From positions 1 through 39,806 of the forward strand of contig JAILES010000058.1 in the NCBI GenBank assembly GCA_024687205.1: a DNA stretch of 39,806 nucleotides, written 5' to 3'. The translations under genes and the position numbers were made by a program. Position 1 is the first letter of the stretch. Each line of letters starts with the position of its first letter. Origin of the DNA: Lachnospiraceae bacterium (GTDB taxonomy: Bacteria; Bacillota; Clostridia; Lachnospirales; Lachnospiraceae). Of the stretch, positions 15,637 to 23,810 are shown piece by piece. The notes under the pieces were generated by a model. The model had not been told where the DNA came from. It searched no databases and was given only the letters and a program-made list of their open reading frames with translations.

Positions 15637-18008
15637 TTCTTAAAAGCGAGAGGGATCACCTCATCCATCTTCTTCACATAGATGAGCTCCACTCCGTCGG
15701 TTATCTCTTTGTCTATCTCTTCCACGTCACGCTTGTTCTCAAAAGGCACCAGCACTGTCTTGATACCCAGGGTCTTTGCTGCAAGGATCTTCTCCTTCAG
15801 TCCTCCAACCGGCATCACCCTGCCTCTTAATGATATCTCCCCTGTCATCGCCAGGTCTCTTCTGACCTTTGTTCCGGTGATGGCCGAAAGCACTGCGGTG
15901 GCCATGGTTATGCCTGCACTGGGTCCGTCCTTTGGAACCGCACCCTCGGGTATATGTATATGGATGTCATTCTTCTGGAAGAAGTCTTCGCTTATCCCGT
16001 ATTTCCTGCTGATGCTCCTGACATAGGAAATACCTGCCATTGCAGATTCCTTCATGACATCACCCAGCTGTCCGGTCAGTTCTATGTCGCCTTTTCCGGG
16101 CATGATGTTCACTTCTATCTGCAGGGTATCGCCACCCACGCTGGTCCAGGCCAGGCCTCTTACGATACCGATCTCGTCACGTCCCGACAGTTCTTCCTTC
16201 GGGAAACGTATCTTGCCCAGATATTTCTCAAGGTTCTTGCCCGTTACCCTGATCTTCTTACTTCCGGCGGTTTTCTTCCGGCCTCTTCCCGGCTTCTTCT
16301 TACTGAGTATCTCCACGGCAGTCTTGCGGCAGAGCTTATCCAGCTCACGCTCCAGCTGTCTTACTCCCGCTTCTCTGCAGTAGCACTCTATTATCATTTT
16401 TATCGCGGTATCGCTGATAACCAGCTCCGAAGCATTGATACCGTTCTTCTCATATACCTTTTTGATCAGATGTTCTTTTGCGATATGGAACTTCTCGTTT
16501 GAAGTATAGCCCGCGATCTCTATGATCTCCATCCTGTCAAGCAGGGGACGCGGTATCATGCCGTCATCATTGGCGGTAGCCACAAAGAGTACATCTTTCA
16601 GATCAATGGGCAGTTCAAGGTAGTGATCCCTGAAGTTCCTGTTCTGTTCGGAATCAAGCACCTCAAGCATTGCGGAAGCTATATCCGAATGATAATCCTG
16701 TCCCATCTTGTCTATCTCATCAAGGAGCATCAGCGGATCCCTGACACCTGCCTGCTTTAAGCCCGTAGCCACGCGGCCCGGCATCGCTCCCACATAAGTC
16801 TTTCTGTGGCCTCTGATCTCCGCTTCATCCCTTACACCGCCCAGGCAGATCCTGACATAAGGCTTGCCCGTAGCTTCCGCTATGGATCTGGCGATGGATG
16901 TCTTGCCGGTTCCCGGAGGTCCCACAAGGCAGAGTATCGGACTCTGTCCCATGCTGGTCAGGCTTCTCACTGCCAGATATTCCAGCACTCTCTCCTTTAC
17001 ATCCTTAAGGCCGTAATGGTCTCTTTCAAGTATATCTCTTGCCTTCTCTATATCGATCAGCTTATCGTGATCCGGCGAAGTCTTATCCCAGGGCATCTCC
17101 AGCAGCGTTTCCACATATGAGCGTATCACCGAACTCTCGGGAGAAGCATAGCCGTTCTGTTCCAGATGCTTTATCTCTTTTGCAAGTTTTTTCTTTACTT
17201 CCTCGGAAGCCTTGAGTTCCTCCGCCGCTTTCTTGTACTGCTCTATCTCGCTCAGCTCGTCATCTTCTTCACCCAGCTCGTTGCGGATATACTCCATCTG
17301 CTCACGGAGCAGATATTCCTTCTGGTGCTGGTCCACCTGGCGGCTGATGTTTTCGGACAGTTCCCTGCGCTGCCTTGTGATCTGAGCCTCCTTGGTCAGT
17401 ATCTTCAGCAGTTCTTTGGCTCTCTCATTTATATCCTCTGTATCGAGTATGCGCTGCTTGTCCTCTTCGGGCATGGGCATGTTCCCGCAGATGCGGTCCG
17501 CAATGCTTCCCAGGTCGCGGCTCTTCTTTATGGATGCGAGAAAACGCAGATCCACTATGCCGAATTCCTTGCAGAAATTCTCATAGAATTCAAGGATCTC
17601 CCTTCTTTCCGCTTCCGCCTTATCGCCGCTGTTGGTACCTCTGTCGGGCACTTCCTGAACGCAGGCGGTCACATAGGGCGCCGAATCGGCATCCAGACTG
17701 CAGAGCCTTCCTCTTGCAGTACCGTATACCTGTATACGAACCATGCCGTTGCCGAGACGCAGCATCTGCTGCACCTCCGCCACGGTACCGGTCTTTGCTA
17801 TCTCGTTTTTTTCGGGAACGGCCGTATCGTCTCCGCTGCGGCCTATCATGAATATTCTCTGGTCAGAAACCAAAGCAGCCTCTACTGCCTGTACAGACTG
17901 CTTTTTCTCCAGATCGAACTGCATTGATGCTCCGGGGAAAAGTGTAAGCTCCCGGACAAATACCACGGGCATTTCGCCCCGGTCGTTTTTTATATTCTTC
18001 TGTGCCAT
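15633..18008 (-). CDS. lon: ATP-dependent protease Lon
   Basis: A 791-residue soluble protease that degrades misfolded and regulatory proteins. It has an N-terminal substrate domain (to about 300) and AAA+ Walker A GPPGTGKT (363-370). The C-terminal protease domain carries the catalytic Ser-Lys dyad: Ser697 in PKDGPSAG and Lys738 in VGGLKEK. A Lys/Arg-rich stretch, KKKPGRGRKKTAGSKK (about 577-592), lies between the ATPase and protease domains. The gene starts 1 bp after clpX and overlaps engB. No CtsR or CIRCE sites are found in front of the operon. Confidence 0.97.
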   Translation of the reverse strand: MAQKNIKNDRGEMPVVFVRELTLFPGASMQFDLEKKQSVQAVEAALVSDQRIFMIGRSGDDTAVPEKNEIAKTGTVAEVQQMLRLGNGMVRIQVYGTARGRLCSLDADSAPYVTACVQEVPDRGTNSGDKAEAERREILEFYENFCKEFGIVDLRFLASIKKSRDLGSIADRICGNMPMPEEDKQRILDTEDINERAKELLKILTKEAQITRQRRELSENISRQVDQHQKEYLLREQMEYIRNELGEEDDELSEIEQYKKAAEELKASEEVKKKLAKEIKHLEQNGYASPESSVIRSYVETLLEMPWDKTSPDHDKLIDIEKARDILERDHYGLKDVKERVLEYLAVRSLTSMGQSPILCLVGPPGTGKTSIARSIAEATGKPYVRICLGGVRDEAEIRGHRKTYVGAMPGRVATGLKQAGVRDPLMLLDEIDKMGQDYHSDIASAMLEVLDSEQNRNFRDHYLELPIDLKDVLFVATANDDGMIPRPLLDRMEIIEIAGYTSNEKFHIAKEHLIKKVYEKNGINASELVISDTAIKMIIECYCREAGVRQLERELDKLCRKTAVEILSKKKPGRGRKKTAGSKKIRVTGKNLEKYLGKIRFPKEELSGRDEIGIVRGLAWTSVGGDTLQIEVNIMPGKGDIELTGQLGDVMKESAMAGISYVRSISRKYGISEDFFQKNDIHIHIPEGAVPKDGPSAGITMATAVLSAITGTKVRRDLAMTGEISLRGRVMPVGGLKEKILAAKTLGIKTVLVPFENKRDVEEIDKEITDGVELIYVKKMDEVIPLAFKK

Positions 18009-18009
18009 T

Positions 18010-19314
18010 TTATGCTCTCAACAATTTCTTGCGAGGCTTCTCCTGCTTTTCGGATACCTGATGCTCCCTGTATGTGAGCTTCGGTTCTTCTTTCTTCTCT
18101 ATCGCAGCCTTGGTGATGGTACAAGTTGCTATCGTATCATCCGAAGGTATGCGGTACATGATGTCCAGCATGGTATCTTCAAGTATGGAGCGTAAACCTC
18201 TTGCTCCTATCTTTCTCTCAAGCGCCTTCTCGGCAATAGCCTCGATGGCATCGTCTTCAAATATCAGTTCCACCTCGTCCATCTCGAAGAGTCTCTGATA
18301 CTGCTTGATCAGCGCGTTCTTCGGCTCGGTGAGTATGCGTACGAGTGCGTCCCTGTCCAGTCCGTCCAGCACCACTCCTACCGGAACCCTTCCCACAAAC
18401 TCGGGTATAAGTCCGAATTTGATCAGATCCTGAGGTGTCACGCTGTGCAGCAGCTTGGAGATATCCTCCTCGTTCTTGCCGCTTATCTCTGCCGAGAAAC
18501 CGATGGACTTCTTGTTCAGTCTGTCACCGATTATCTTCTCCAGTCCGTCAAAAGCTCCGCCGCAGATGAACAGTATGTTCGTGGTATCTATCTGCAGAAG
18601 TTCCTGCTGGGGATGCTTCCTGCCTCCCTGGGGAGGAACACTGGCAAGCGTGCCTTCGATTATCTTCAGCAATGCCTGCTGTACGCCTTCACCGGATACG
18701 TCTCTGGTGATGGATACGTTCTCACCCTTCTTGGTGATCTTGTCGATTTCGTCAATGAAAATGATACCCAGCTGCGCACGTTCGATATTGTTATCAGCTG
18801 CCTGTATCAGTTTAAGCAGAATGTTCTCAACATCTTCACCGACATAACCTGCCTCGGTCAGCGTCGTCGCATCTGCGATGGCAAAAGGTACACCGAGTAT
18901 GCGTGCCAGTGACTGCGCAAGGTAGGTCTTACCTGAACCGGTAGGTCCCACCATTATGATATTGCTCTTCTGAAGTTCCACATCATCCTTGGTCTTGACG
19001 GCGGTCACTCTTTTGTAATGATTGTATACCGCAACGGCCAGCGAACGCTTGGCTTCATCCTGACCTATAACGTAGCTGTCAAGGAATTCCTTTATCTCAA
19101 CGGGCTTTAAGAGATTGATCTCGAATTCATCAAGCGCATCCTCATCGTATCCGCCGAATTCCTCGCCTTCGGAGATGATCTCCGAACATACACCCACGCA
19201 CTCGTCACAGATATAAATATCTTCCGGACCTGCGATCAGCCTGCGTACTGCATCCTGTGTCTTTCCGCAAAAAGAGCATTTAATCTTTCTGGGATCTATG
19301 ATCTTACCTGCCAT
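18010..19314 (-). CDS. clpX: ATP-dependent Clp protease ATP-binding subunit ClpX
   Basis: A 434-residue AAA+ unfoldase that feeds tagged or damaged proteins into ClpP. The N-terminal zinc-binding domain has C13, C16, C36 and C39. Walker A is GPTGSGKT (123-130), Walker B is IIFIDEID, and the ClpP-docking IGF loop reads IGF within SIGFSAEI. Length is normal. It starts 3 bp after clpP and ends next to lon, so ClpP and ClpX are made from one message. Confidence 0.97.
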   Translation of the reverse strand: MAGKIIDPRKIKCSFCGKTQDAVRRLIAGPEDIYICDECVGVCSEIISEGEEFGGYDEDALDEFEINLLKPVEIKEFLDSYVIGQDEAKRSLAVAVYNHYKRVTAVKTKDDVELQKSNIIMVGPTGSGKTYLAQSLARILGVPFAIADATTLTEAGYVGEDVENILLKLIQAADNNIERAQLGIIFIDEIDKITKKGENVSITRDVSGEGVQQALLKIIEGTLASVPPQGGRKHPQQELLQIDTTNILFICGGAFDGLEKIIGDRLNKKSIGFSAEISGKNEEDISKLLHSVTPQDLIKFGLIPEFVGRVPVGVVLDGLDRDALVRILTEPKNALIKQYQRLFEMDEVELIFEDDAIEAIAEKALERKIGARGLRSILEDTMLDIMYRIPSDDTIATCTITKAAIEKKEEPKLTYREHQVSEKQEKPRKKLLRA

Positions 19315-19317
19315 TTT

Positions 19318-19947
19318 TTATTTTCCCTTTTCTCCGTCTGCCTGGGGTCTCTTGTAAATAACCTCGTCGATCAGTCCGTATGCCTTGGCTTCTTCAGCAG
19401 TCAGCCAGTTATCACGGTCTGTATCGCCTACCACATCTTCATATTTCTTACCGCAGTTTTCGGCAAGCAGACGGTTTAATTTTTCCTTGGTATGGAGTAT
19501 GTGCTTTGCAGCTATCTCTATCTCGGTAGCCTGACCCTGTGCACCGCCTAAAGGCTGGTGGATCATTATCTCCGCATTGGGAAGTGCATAACGCTTGCCC
19601 TTTGCACCGCCTGCAAGCAGGAATGCGCCCATGCTGGCAGCCATACCTATGCAGTTGGTTGAAACATCACACTTGATAAACTGCATCGTATCGTAGATAG
19701 CCATACCTGCGGTAACACTTCCGCCGGGTGAGTTGATATAAAGCTGGATATCCTTATCGGGATCTTCAGCCTCAAGGAACAGAAGCTGTGCAACCACAAG
19801 GGATGCGGTCACCTCGGTCACTTCGTTTCCGAGGATTATGATCCTGTCCTTTAATAACCTTGAATAAATGTCATATGATCTCTCCCCGCGGCTGGTCTGT
19901 TCCACGACCATGGGGACAAGTTCATTGTAAATATCGTGATTTATCAT
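19318..19947 (-). CDS. clpP: ATP-dependent Clp protease proteolytic subunit
   Basis: A 209-residue serine protease subunit forming the double-heptamer chamber. Catalytic triad: Ser105 in GMAASMG, His130 in MIHQPLGG and Asp179 in DTDRDN. The spacing matches well-studied ClpP enzymes. Its ATG overlaps the tig stop in ATGA. Only a short N-terminal propeptide-like part precedes the mature start. Confidence 0.97.
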   Translation of the reverse strand: MINHDIYNELVPMVVEQTSRGERSYDIYSRLLKDRIIILGNEVTEVTASLVVAQLLFLEAEDPDKDIQLYINSPGGSVTAGMAIYDTMQFIKCDVSTNCIGMAASMGAFLLAGGAKGKRYALPNAEIMIHQPLGGAQGQATEIEIAAKHILHTKEKLNRLLAENCGKKYEDVVGDTDRDNWLTAEEAKAYGLIDEVIYKRPQADGEKGK

Positions 19948-21227
19948 TTTTCTACCGCCTTTTCAACTATGAAATCAAGAGCCTTTGTGATCAGTGCATC
20001 CTTACGTATAAGCTTGTCATCCTCGGGACGTATTGCTTCCTTAAGCTTGTCCACTTCCATTCTGTACTCGTCAGCCATTTCCTGAAGAGTCTTGTTGTAA
20101 TCCTCCTCGGTCACTTCCATACCTTCAGCCCTTGCAACAGCCTCAAGTATAAGCCTTGATTTGATCCTCTTCTCTGCGGAAGGTCTGGACTGCTCCATGA
20201 GTTTCTCCTCATCGAGACCCGTGAACATGAAGTACTGCTTAAGTGTGAGTCCCTGCATCATCAGCTGCTGTGCAAACTCATCAAGAGATCTTCTCATCTG
20301 GGTCTTGATCATTGCCTCGGGAATATCCATCTCGGCATCTTCCTTTATCTTTTCGATAACGGCATCTTCCTTCTTGGATTTCACTTCGGCTGCTTTCTTC
20401 TTCTCAAGCTTTTCCTTCAGATCCTTCTTATAATCTTCTACTGAATCAAAACCTGCATCATCCGCGAAATCATCATCCAGCTCGGGTACCTGCTTCTCCT
20501 TGATCTCGTGGATACGGCATTTGAATACCGCTTCCTTTCCTGCAAGGTTGTCAGCGTGGTAATCCTCGGGGAAGGTTACGTTCACATCGAAATCTTCCTC
20601 TAACTTATGGCCGATGATCTGATCCTCGAAACCGGGGATGAAGCTGCCGGAACCGATGGTCAGTGAATGGTTCTCACCCTTGCCGCCTTCAAAAGCTTCA
20701 CCGTCAACGAAGCCTTCATAATCTATTATGGTGATATCGCCGTCACGTACTTCACGCTCTACGGATACCATTCTTGCCTGCTCATCTCTCTCCTTGTTGA
20801 TGGCTTCTTCAAGTTCCTCATCGGATACTTCGCTGTCGATCTTCTCTATCTCAACGCCCGCATATTTGCCGATCTTGGCTACGGGATTGAGAGCTGCCTC
20901 AGCGGTAAAGATGAAAGGCTTGCCTGCTTCAAGCTGTACCACCTCTATCTTCTCGGGACTGGAAACGATCTCCTCCTCGCACTCGTCATAGGTCTTTGAC
21001 CATGCATCGGGAATGCAGATATCCGCAGCCTCACCGAAGAAGAAATCCTTGCCGTACATCTTCTCTATCATCTGCCTGGGCACTTTTCCCTTTCTGAAAC
21101 CGGGAATGCTTATCTTATTCTTATTCTTCTTAAATGCACTGTCCACTGCCTTGTCGAATTCCTCAACAGGCACCTCTATCGTAAATTTAGCCATGTTGTG
21201 CTCAAGCTTTTCCATCTTTGCGCTCAT
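19944..21227 (-). CDS. tig: Trigger factor
   Basis: A 427-residue ribosome-associated chaperone with peptidyl-prolyl isomerase activity. The N-terminal ribosome-binding domain has the signature [12 protein letters not shown] (about 42-53). The FKBP-like domain (about 160-245) contains [14 protein letters not shown] and [12 protein letters not shown]. The C-terminal helical chaperone arms follow. The start codon is preceded by CGGAGG. It is the first gene of the operon with clpP, clpX, lon and engB. A promoter with TTGACC and TATAAT is 60 bp upstream. Confidence 0.97.
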   Translation of the reverse strand: MSAKMEKLEHNMAKFTIEVPVEEFDKAVDSAFKKNKNKISIPGFRKGKVPRQMIEKMYGKDFFFGEAADICIPDAWSKTYDECEEEIVSSPEKIEVVQLEAGKPFIFTAEAALNPVAKIGKYAGVEIEKIDSEVSDEELEEAINKERDEQARMVSVEREVRDGDITIIDYEGFVDGEAFEGGKGENHSLTIGSGSFIPGFEDQIIGHKLEEDFDVNVTFPEDYHADNLAGKEAVFKCRIHEIKEKQVPELDDDFADDAGFDSVEDYKKDLKEKLEKKKAAEVKSKKEDAVIEKIKEDAEMDIPEAMIKTQMRRSLDEFAQQLMMQGLTLKQYFMFTGLDEEKLMEQSRPSAEKRIKSRLILEAVARAEGMEVTEEDYNKTLQEMADEYRMEVDKLKEAIRPEDDKLIRKDALITKALDFIVEKAVEK

Positions 21228-21260
21228 TCAAATATCCTCCGGAATAAAATTATACTATAG

Positions 21261-21281
21261 GTCCGCCACAAACGGCGGCTC
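21261..21281 (-). promoter_or_regulatory. 5'-leader hairpin of the tig operon
   Basis: The inverted repeat GCCGCC/GGCGG(A) with the loop GTTTGT lies just at the predicted 5' end of the tig transcript, before the ribosome binding site. It could stabilise the message against 5' decay. This role is inferred. Confidence 0.4.
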
Positions 21282-21289
21282 AACAAAAA

Positions 21290-21318
21290 ATTATATCACA
21301 AAAAAAAGCGCAGGTCAA
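21290..21318 (-). promoter_or_regulatory. Promoter of the tig-clpP-clpX-lon-engB operon
   Basis: Minus-strand TTGACC (21313-21318), 17-bp spacer with a T-run, and a perfect TATAAT (21290-21295). Confidence 0.82.
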
Positions 21319-21332
21319 TGCGCACTATCAGG

Positions 21333-21351
21333 TTCCCCCCTCCGGGGGGAA
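21333..21351. repeat. G/C-rich hairpin, probable REP remnant
   Basis: Arms TTCCCCCC and GGGGGGAA around a TCC loop, followed by GCTG. This resembles the first hairpin of the REP-like repeat at 4724. It lies 10 bp after the bactofilin stop and could act as its transcript end, but no T-run follows on the minus strand. Confidence 0.5.
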
Positions 21352-21360
21352 GCTGTTCCC

Positions 21361-21822
21361 TCACTTCCCGCTCAGATATTCCTCAAAGAACTCTGCCGCT
21401 CTGTGATCGGAATAATTCTCGGTAAGATCTATATTGCAGACAGCTCCGAGATCTATGCTCACGTTCTTCGCCAGCACCCTGCCTTCCAATACCGCAGTGG
21501 ATCCCACATTCACATTTCCGTCAATATCAAGGTCTCCCTTTACGGCCCCGTTCACATCCGCGCTCCCGGCCTTCACATTTCCTATGATGGTCACTCCGCT
21601 TCCAATGGACAGATGATCGCGGCATTCAATATTGCTCTCTATCAAGCCGTCATTGAGCTCTATGCTCCCCACCTTCAGGTCATGCCCTTTGATGGAGCCC
21701 TCGAGTTCCAGCGTACCGTCTATCTGTACATTACCGTCAACCTCGCCCGCCAGAAGAAGATCTCCGTCCGAGAACACATCTCCGGTTATCCTCATCCCTT
21801 TTGGAATATAACTCTTTTCCAT
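21361..21822 (-). CDS. Bactofilin
   Basis: A 153-residue polymer-forming cytoskeletal protein. It shows the family pattern of short beta turns with hydrophobic spacing, for example GDVFSDGDLLLAGEVDGNV, repeating through most of the length to form a right-handed beta-helix. Bactofilins assemble into filaments without nucleotide and often position cell wall enzymes. A longer start (21837, MAGLLM) exists, but the ATG at 21822 has GCGGGG upstream and begins MEKSYIPKGM. It has its own promoter with TTGACC-17-TATAGT. No peptidase or penicillin-binding partner is adjacent. Confidence 0.9.
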   Translation of the reverse strand: MEKSYIPKGMRITGDVFSDGDLLLAGEVDGNVQIDGTLELEGSIKGHDLKVGSIELNDGLIESNIECRDHLSIGSGVTIIGNVKAGSADVNGAVKGDLDIDGNVNVGSTAVLEGRVLAKNVSIDLGAVCNIDLTENYSDHRAAEFFEEYLSGK

Positions 21823-21866
21823 AAGCAACCCCGCCATAACAGTTTATTGTAAACCAACCACTGTTT

Positions 21867-21895
21867 ACTATACCACAAAGCCCGTAACAGGTCAA
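21867..21895 (-). promoter_or_regulatory. Promoter of the bactofilin gene
   Basis: Minus-strand TTGACC (21890-21895), 17-bp spacer, TATAGT (21867-21872). The -35 box touches the large hairpin repeat that begins at 21895. Confidence 0.75.
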
Positions 21896-21952
21896 TCAGG
21901 GGGACGGTTCCTCGGTTGAAATGAATTTCAACCGCGGAACCGTCCCCCTGAT
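21895..21952. repeat. Near-perfect hairpin repeat with 28-bp arms
   Basis: The arms (21895-21922 and 21925-21952) are complementary over 28 bp with a single mismatch and a 2-base loop. The first part, CAGGGGGACGGTTCC, is a recurrent palindromic intergenic repeat of Firmicutes. It separates the glycyl radical gene from the bactofilin promoter and may stop transcription, although no T-run follows. A related GGACGGTTCC occurs at 1046-1055. Confidence 0.8.
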
Positions 21953-21988
21953 CGCTCCGTAGCCATGCAGCGGAGTGCATGGCTCGTG

Positions 21989-22231
21989 TCATATAGCTTC
22001 ATGAAACGTTCTACTTATCACATCTGCCTGCTGTTCGGGAGTGAGCTTGATGAAGTTCACCGCATAGCCCGATACACGTATCGTAAGCTGGGGATAGTTC
22101 TCGGGATGCTGCTGCGCATCAAGCAGTGTATCCCTGTTCAGCACGTTCACGTTCAGATGATGACCGCCCTTTGTTGCATAACCATCGAGTAAAGAAACCA
22201 GATTGTTTACCTGTGCATTTGATCCGTTCAT
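21989..22231 (-). CDS. Small autonomous glycyl radical protein, GrcA-like
   Basis: An 80-residue protein matching the C-terminal glycyl radical domain of pyruvate formate-lyase. The motif RVSGYAV places the radical Gly at residue 55, and [10 protein letters not shown] and PENYPQLTI precede it. In the known GrcA (YfiD) of other bacteria such a domain replaces the oxygen-damaged C-terminus of PflB. AGGAGGG lies 7 bases before the ATG at 22231, which argues against a broken pfl gene. The first 23 residues of the longer frame have no family match. No pflB or activase is in the window. It lies after crp and its terminator. Confidence 0.88.
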   Translation of the reverse strand: MNGSNAQVNNLVSLLDGYATKGGHHLNVNVLNRDTLLDAQQHPENYPQLTIRVSGYAVNFIKLTPEQQADVISRTFHEAI

Positions 22232-22300
22232 ATCATTTCCCTCCTGTCTTTGTCTGAAGGCTTTGCCCCTTCTGTTGCTTCTATAATACCACCCCCACAT

Positions 22301-22328
22301 AAAAAATCCGTAACCAATGTTACGGATT
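22301..22328 (-). terminator. Terminator after the Crp-type gene
   Basis: Perfect 10-bp stem AATCCGTAAC/GTTACGGATT with a 4-base loop (22305-22328), followed on the minus strand by TTTT. It is 27 bp downstream of the gene ending at 22356 and upstream of the glycyl radical gene. Confidence 0.88.
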
Positions 22329-22333
22329 ATAAA

Positions 22334-22349
22334 GTATTGAAATTAATAC
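22334..22349. promoter_or_regulatory. Candidate Crp/Fnr-type palindrome
   Basis: GTATT and AATAC are separated by six bases in a 16-bp near-palindrome next to the Crp-type gene end. The arm length fits Crp/Fnr family sites but the sequence does not match a classic consensus. It lies before the terminator, so any role is speculative. Confidence 0.2.
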
Positions 22350-22355
22350 AATTTT

Positions 22356-23006
22356 TCAGTACAGATTCTCCAGCCTGTCCATATCCTCGATATAGACTTC
22401 CTCCCGGTCAACCCTGATCAGCCCGTCTTTCTGCATGTTCATCAGCTCCCTTGAAAGCGAAGGCCTTGCCACCCCGAGGAAATCAGCCAGATCCTCCCTG
22501 TTCATCCCGAGCCTTACATGCCCCGATGTATCGGTATTATCAAGGAAATATATGGCCAGCTTTTCCTTGAGGCTGGTGGAACTCAGCAGATGCAGCTTCT
22601 TGGTCATGGAAAAATTCCTGCCCGCAAGTATGTCCAGCAGATTCCTTGTGATCAGCTGATGATGGCCGCAGGCGTTCTCACAGAAGCCGTAGAAAAATTT
22701 CCAGGGTATCATCATCACCCTGCTCTTCTTCATGGAAATGGCATCGTACCAGTAATGATCCGTGCCCGAAAACAGAAAGGCCTCGCCGAAGACTTCACCG
22801 GGCTGTACCGTATAGAGCAGATTCCGCTTCCCCGATGCGAAGCTCTTCTCCAGTGCCACCTCGCCGCTCTCAAGTATAAAGATCATGGAAGGCTTGTCAC
22901 CTTCCAAAAAAGCCGCTTCCCGGGGCTTTAATTCCCTGGTCACGGCCCTTGAGCATTTCAGCATCTTCTCTACTTCTTTTTTCTCTATATCAGCAAAGAG
23001 ATCCAT
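22356..23006 (-). CDS. Crp/Fnr-family transcriptional regulator
   Basis: A 216-residue cytoplasmic regulator. The N-terminal cyclic-nucleotide-binding fold (about 15-125) has GEVFGEAFLFSG (70-81), but the classic cAMP-binding Arg-Ser pair is not seen. The C-terminal helix-turn-helix is EDLADFLGVARPSLSREL (171-188). No N-terminal Cys cluster for an Fnr-type iron-sulphur centre is present. It starts 3 bp after the phosphoesterase gene and precedes a glycyl radical gene, so a redox or anaerobic signal is plausible. The effector is unknown. Confidence 0.9.
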   Translation of the reverse strand: MDLFADIEKKEVEKMLKCSRAVTRELKPREAAFLEGDKPSMIFILESGEVALEKSFASGKRNLLYTVQPGEVFGEAFLFSGTDHYWYDAISMKKSRVMMIPWKFFYGFCENACGHHQLITRNLLDILAGRNFSMTKKLHLLSSTSLKEKLAIYFLDNTDTSGHVRLGMNREDLADFLGVARPSLSRELMNMQKDGLIRVDREEVYIEDMDRLENLY

Positions 23007-23009
23007 ATT

Positions 23010-23810
23010 TTAATCCTCCCAGAGAGGTACGTAATATTCTTCTCCGGTCTCCAGCTGCATGGCTCCGAGCCTGCTGGATCTGTTATTGAGTGCCATGCCG
23101 CAGTCTATTCCTATCACCTTATATCCGCGGTATTTCCTGCTCTTAAAAATGATGCCTCTTCCATTATCATCCGAAATCCCGAGCCTCTGGGTAAATATAT
23201 GTCCTACGATATAAGTATCGCCTATATAACCGAAAGGTCTGAAACCAGTATCCTGGTTCGGATCGCCTTCCATCTCAAAGAGGGAATCCCATACGATGCT
23301 CTCCGCTTCCTTGGGTGTCACATCTTTGAGGAACAGCTCTTTTCCGAAATGCCTTGATAAAGAATAGGAATGGGAAAGATGATAAGAGGTCTTTCCGACT
23401 TTTATCCTTTTGATCAGACGTAAGCCTCCGAGATACTCTTCTATCTCGTCCTGCTCGTCCTGCTCAAGTGAAAAGAAGGTATCATGTGTTGCCTTGCCGC
23501 CGTTTGCGGGATGTGTCCAGAGTTCATAAGGACTTAAATGTTCTCCGCGGTCGTAAGGATCTATCTCGCCGCTTTCTACTTTTCTCTGGTACCTTATTGC
23601 CTGGAGCATCATGAGCTCGTGATTACCGAGGAAAAGCTCCACATTTTTGCGCTTCATTATATCCTGTATTAAACGCACGCCCTCATCACCGCGATCGATA
23701 ACGTCCCCGATGACGTACAGCTGATCCTCATCGGTGAAACCGATGAGATCAAGCATCTTTATGAATGGCTCATAATATCCGTGTATATCGCTTAGTACAA
23801 ATGTCCTCAT
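23010..23810 (-). CDS. Calcineurin-like metallophosphoesterase, probable protein phosphatase
   Basis: A 266-residue PPP-superfamily enzyme. The metal and catalytic motifs are SDIHG (7-11), GDVIDRG (35-41), GNHE (62-65) and two later His blocks, HLSHS and VGHIFTQ. This set is typical of bacterial Ser/Thr phosphatases and ApaH-type diadenosine polyphosphatases. Its ATG is directly adjacent to the kinase stop codon with no gap, so it is most likely the phosphatase partner of the kinase. The alternative is a nucleotide phosphatase. Confidence 0.87.
   Translation of the reverse strand: MRTFVLSDIHGYYEPFIKMLDLIGFTDEDQLYVIGDVIDRGDEGVRLIQDIMKRKNVELFLGNHELMMLQAIRYQRKVESGEIDPYDRGEHLSPYELWTHPANGGKATHDTFFSLEQDEQDEIEEYLGGLRLIKRIKVGKTSYHLSHSYSLSRHFGKELFLKDVTPKEAESIVWDSLFEMEGDPNQDTGFRPFGYIGDTYIVGHIFTQRLGISDDNGRGIIFKSRKYRGYKVIGIDCGMALNNRSSRLGAMQLETGEEYYVPLWED

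Noticed and set aside
21250..21330. CtsR operator in front of the tig operon
   Set aside because: Only a single AGGTCAA half-site overlapping the -35 box is present; the tandem heptad is missing, and no CIRCE element is seen.
21989..22231. Broken remnant of a pyruvate formate-lyase gene
   Set aside because: It has a good AGGAGGG site and a natural start, and its length matches autonomous glycyl radical proteins.
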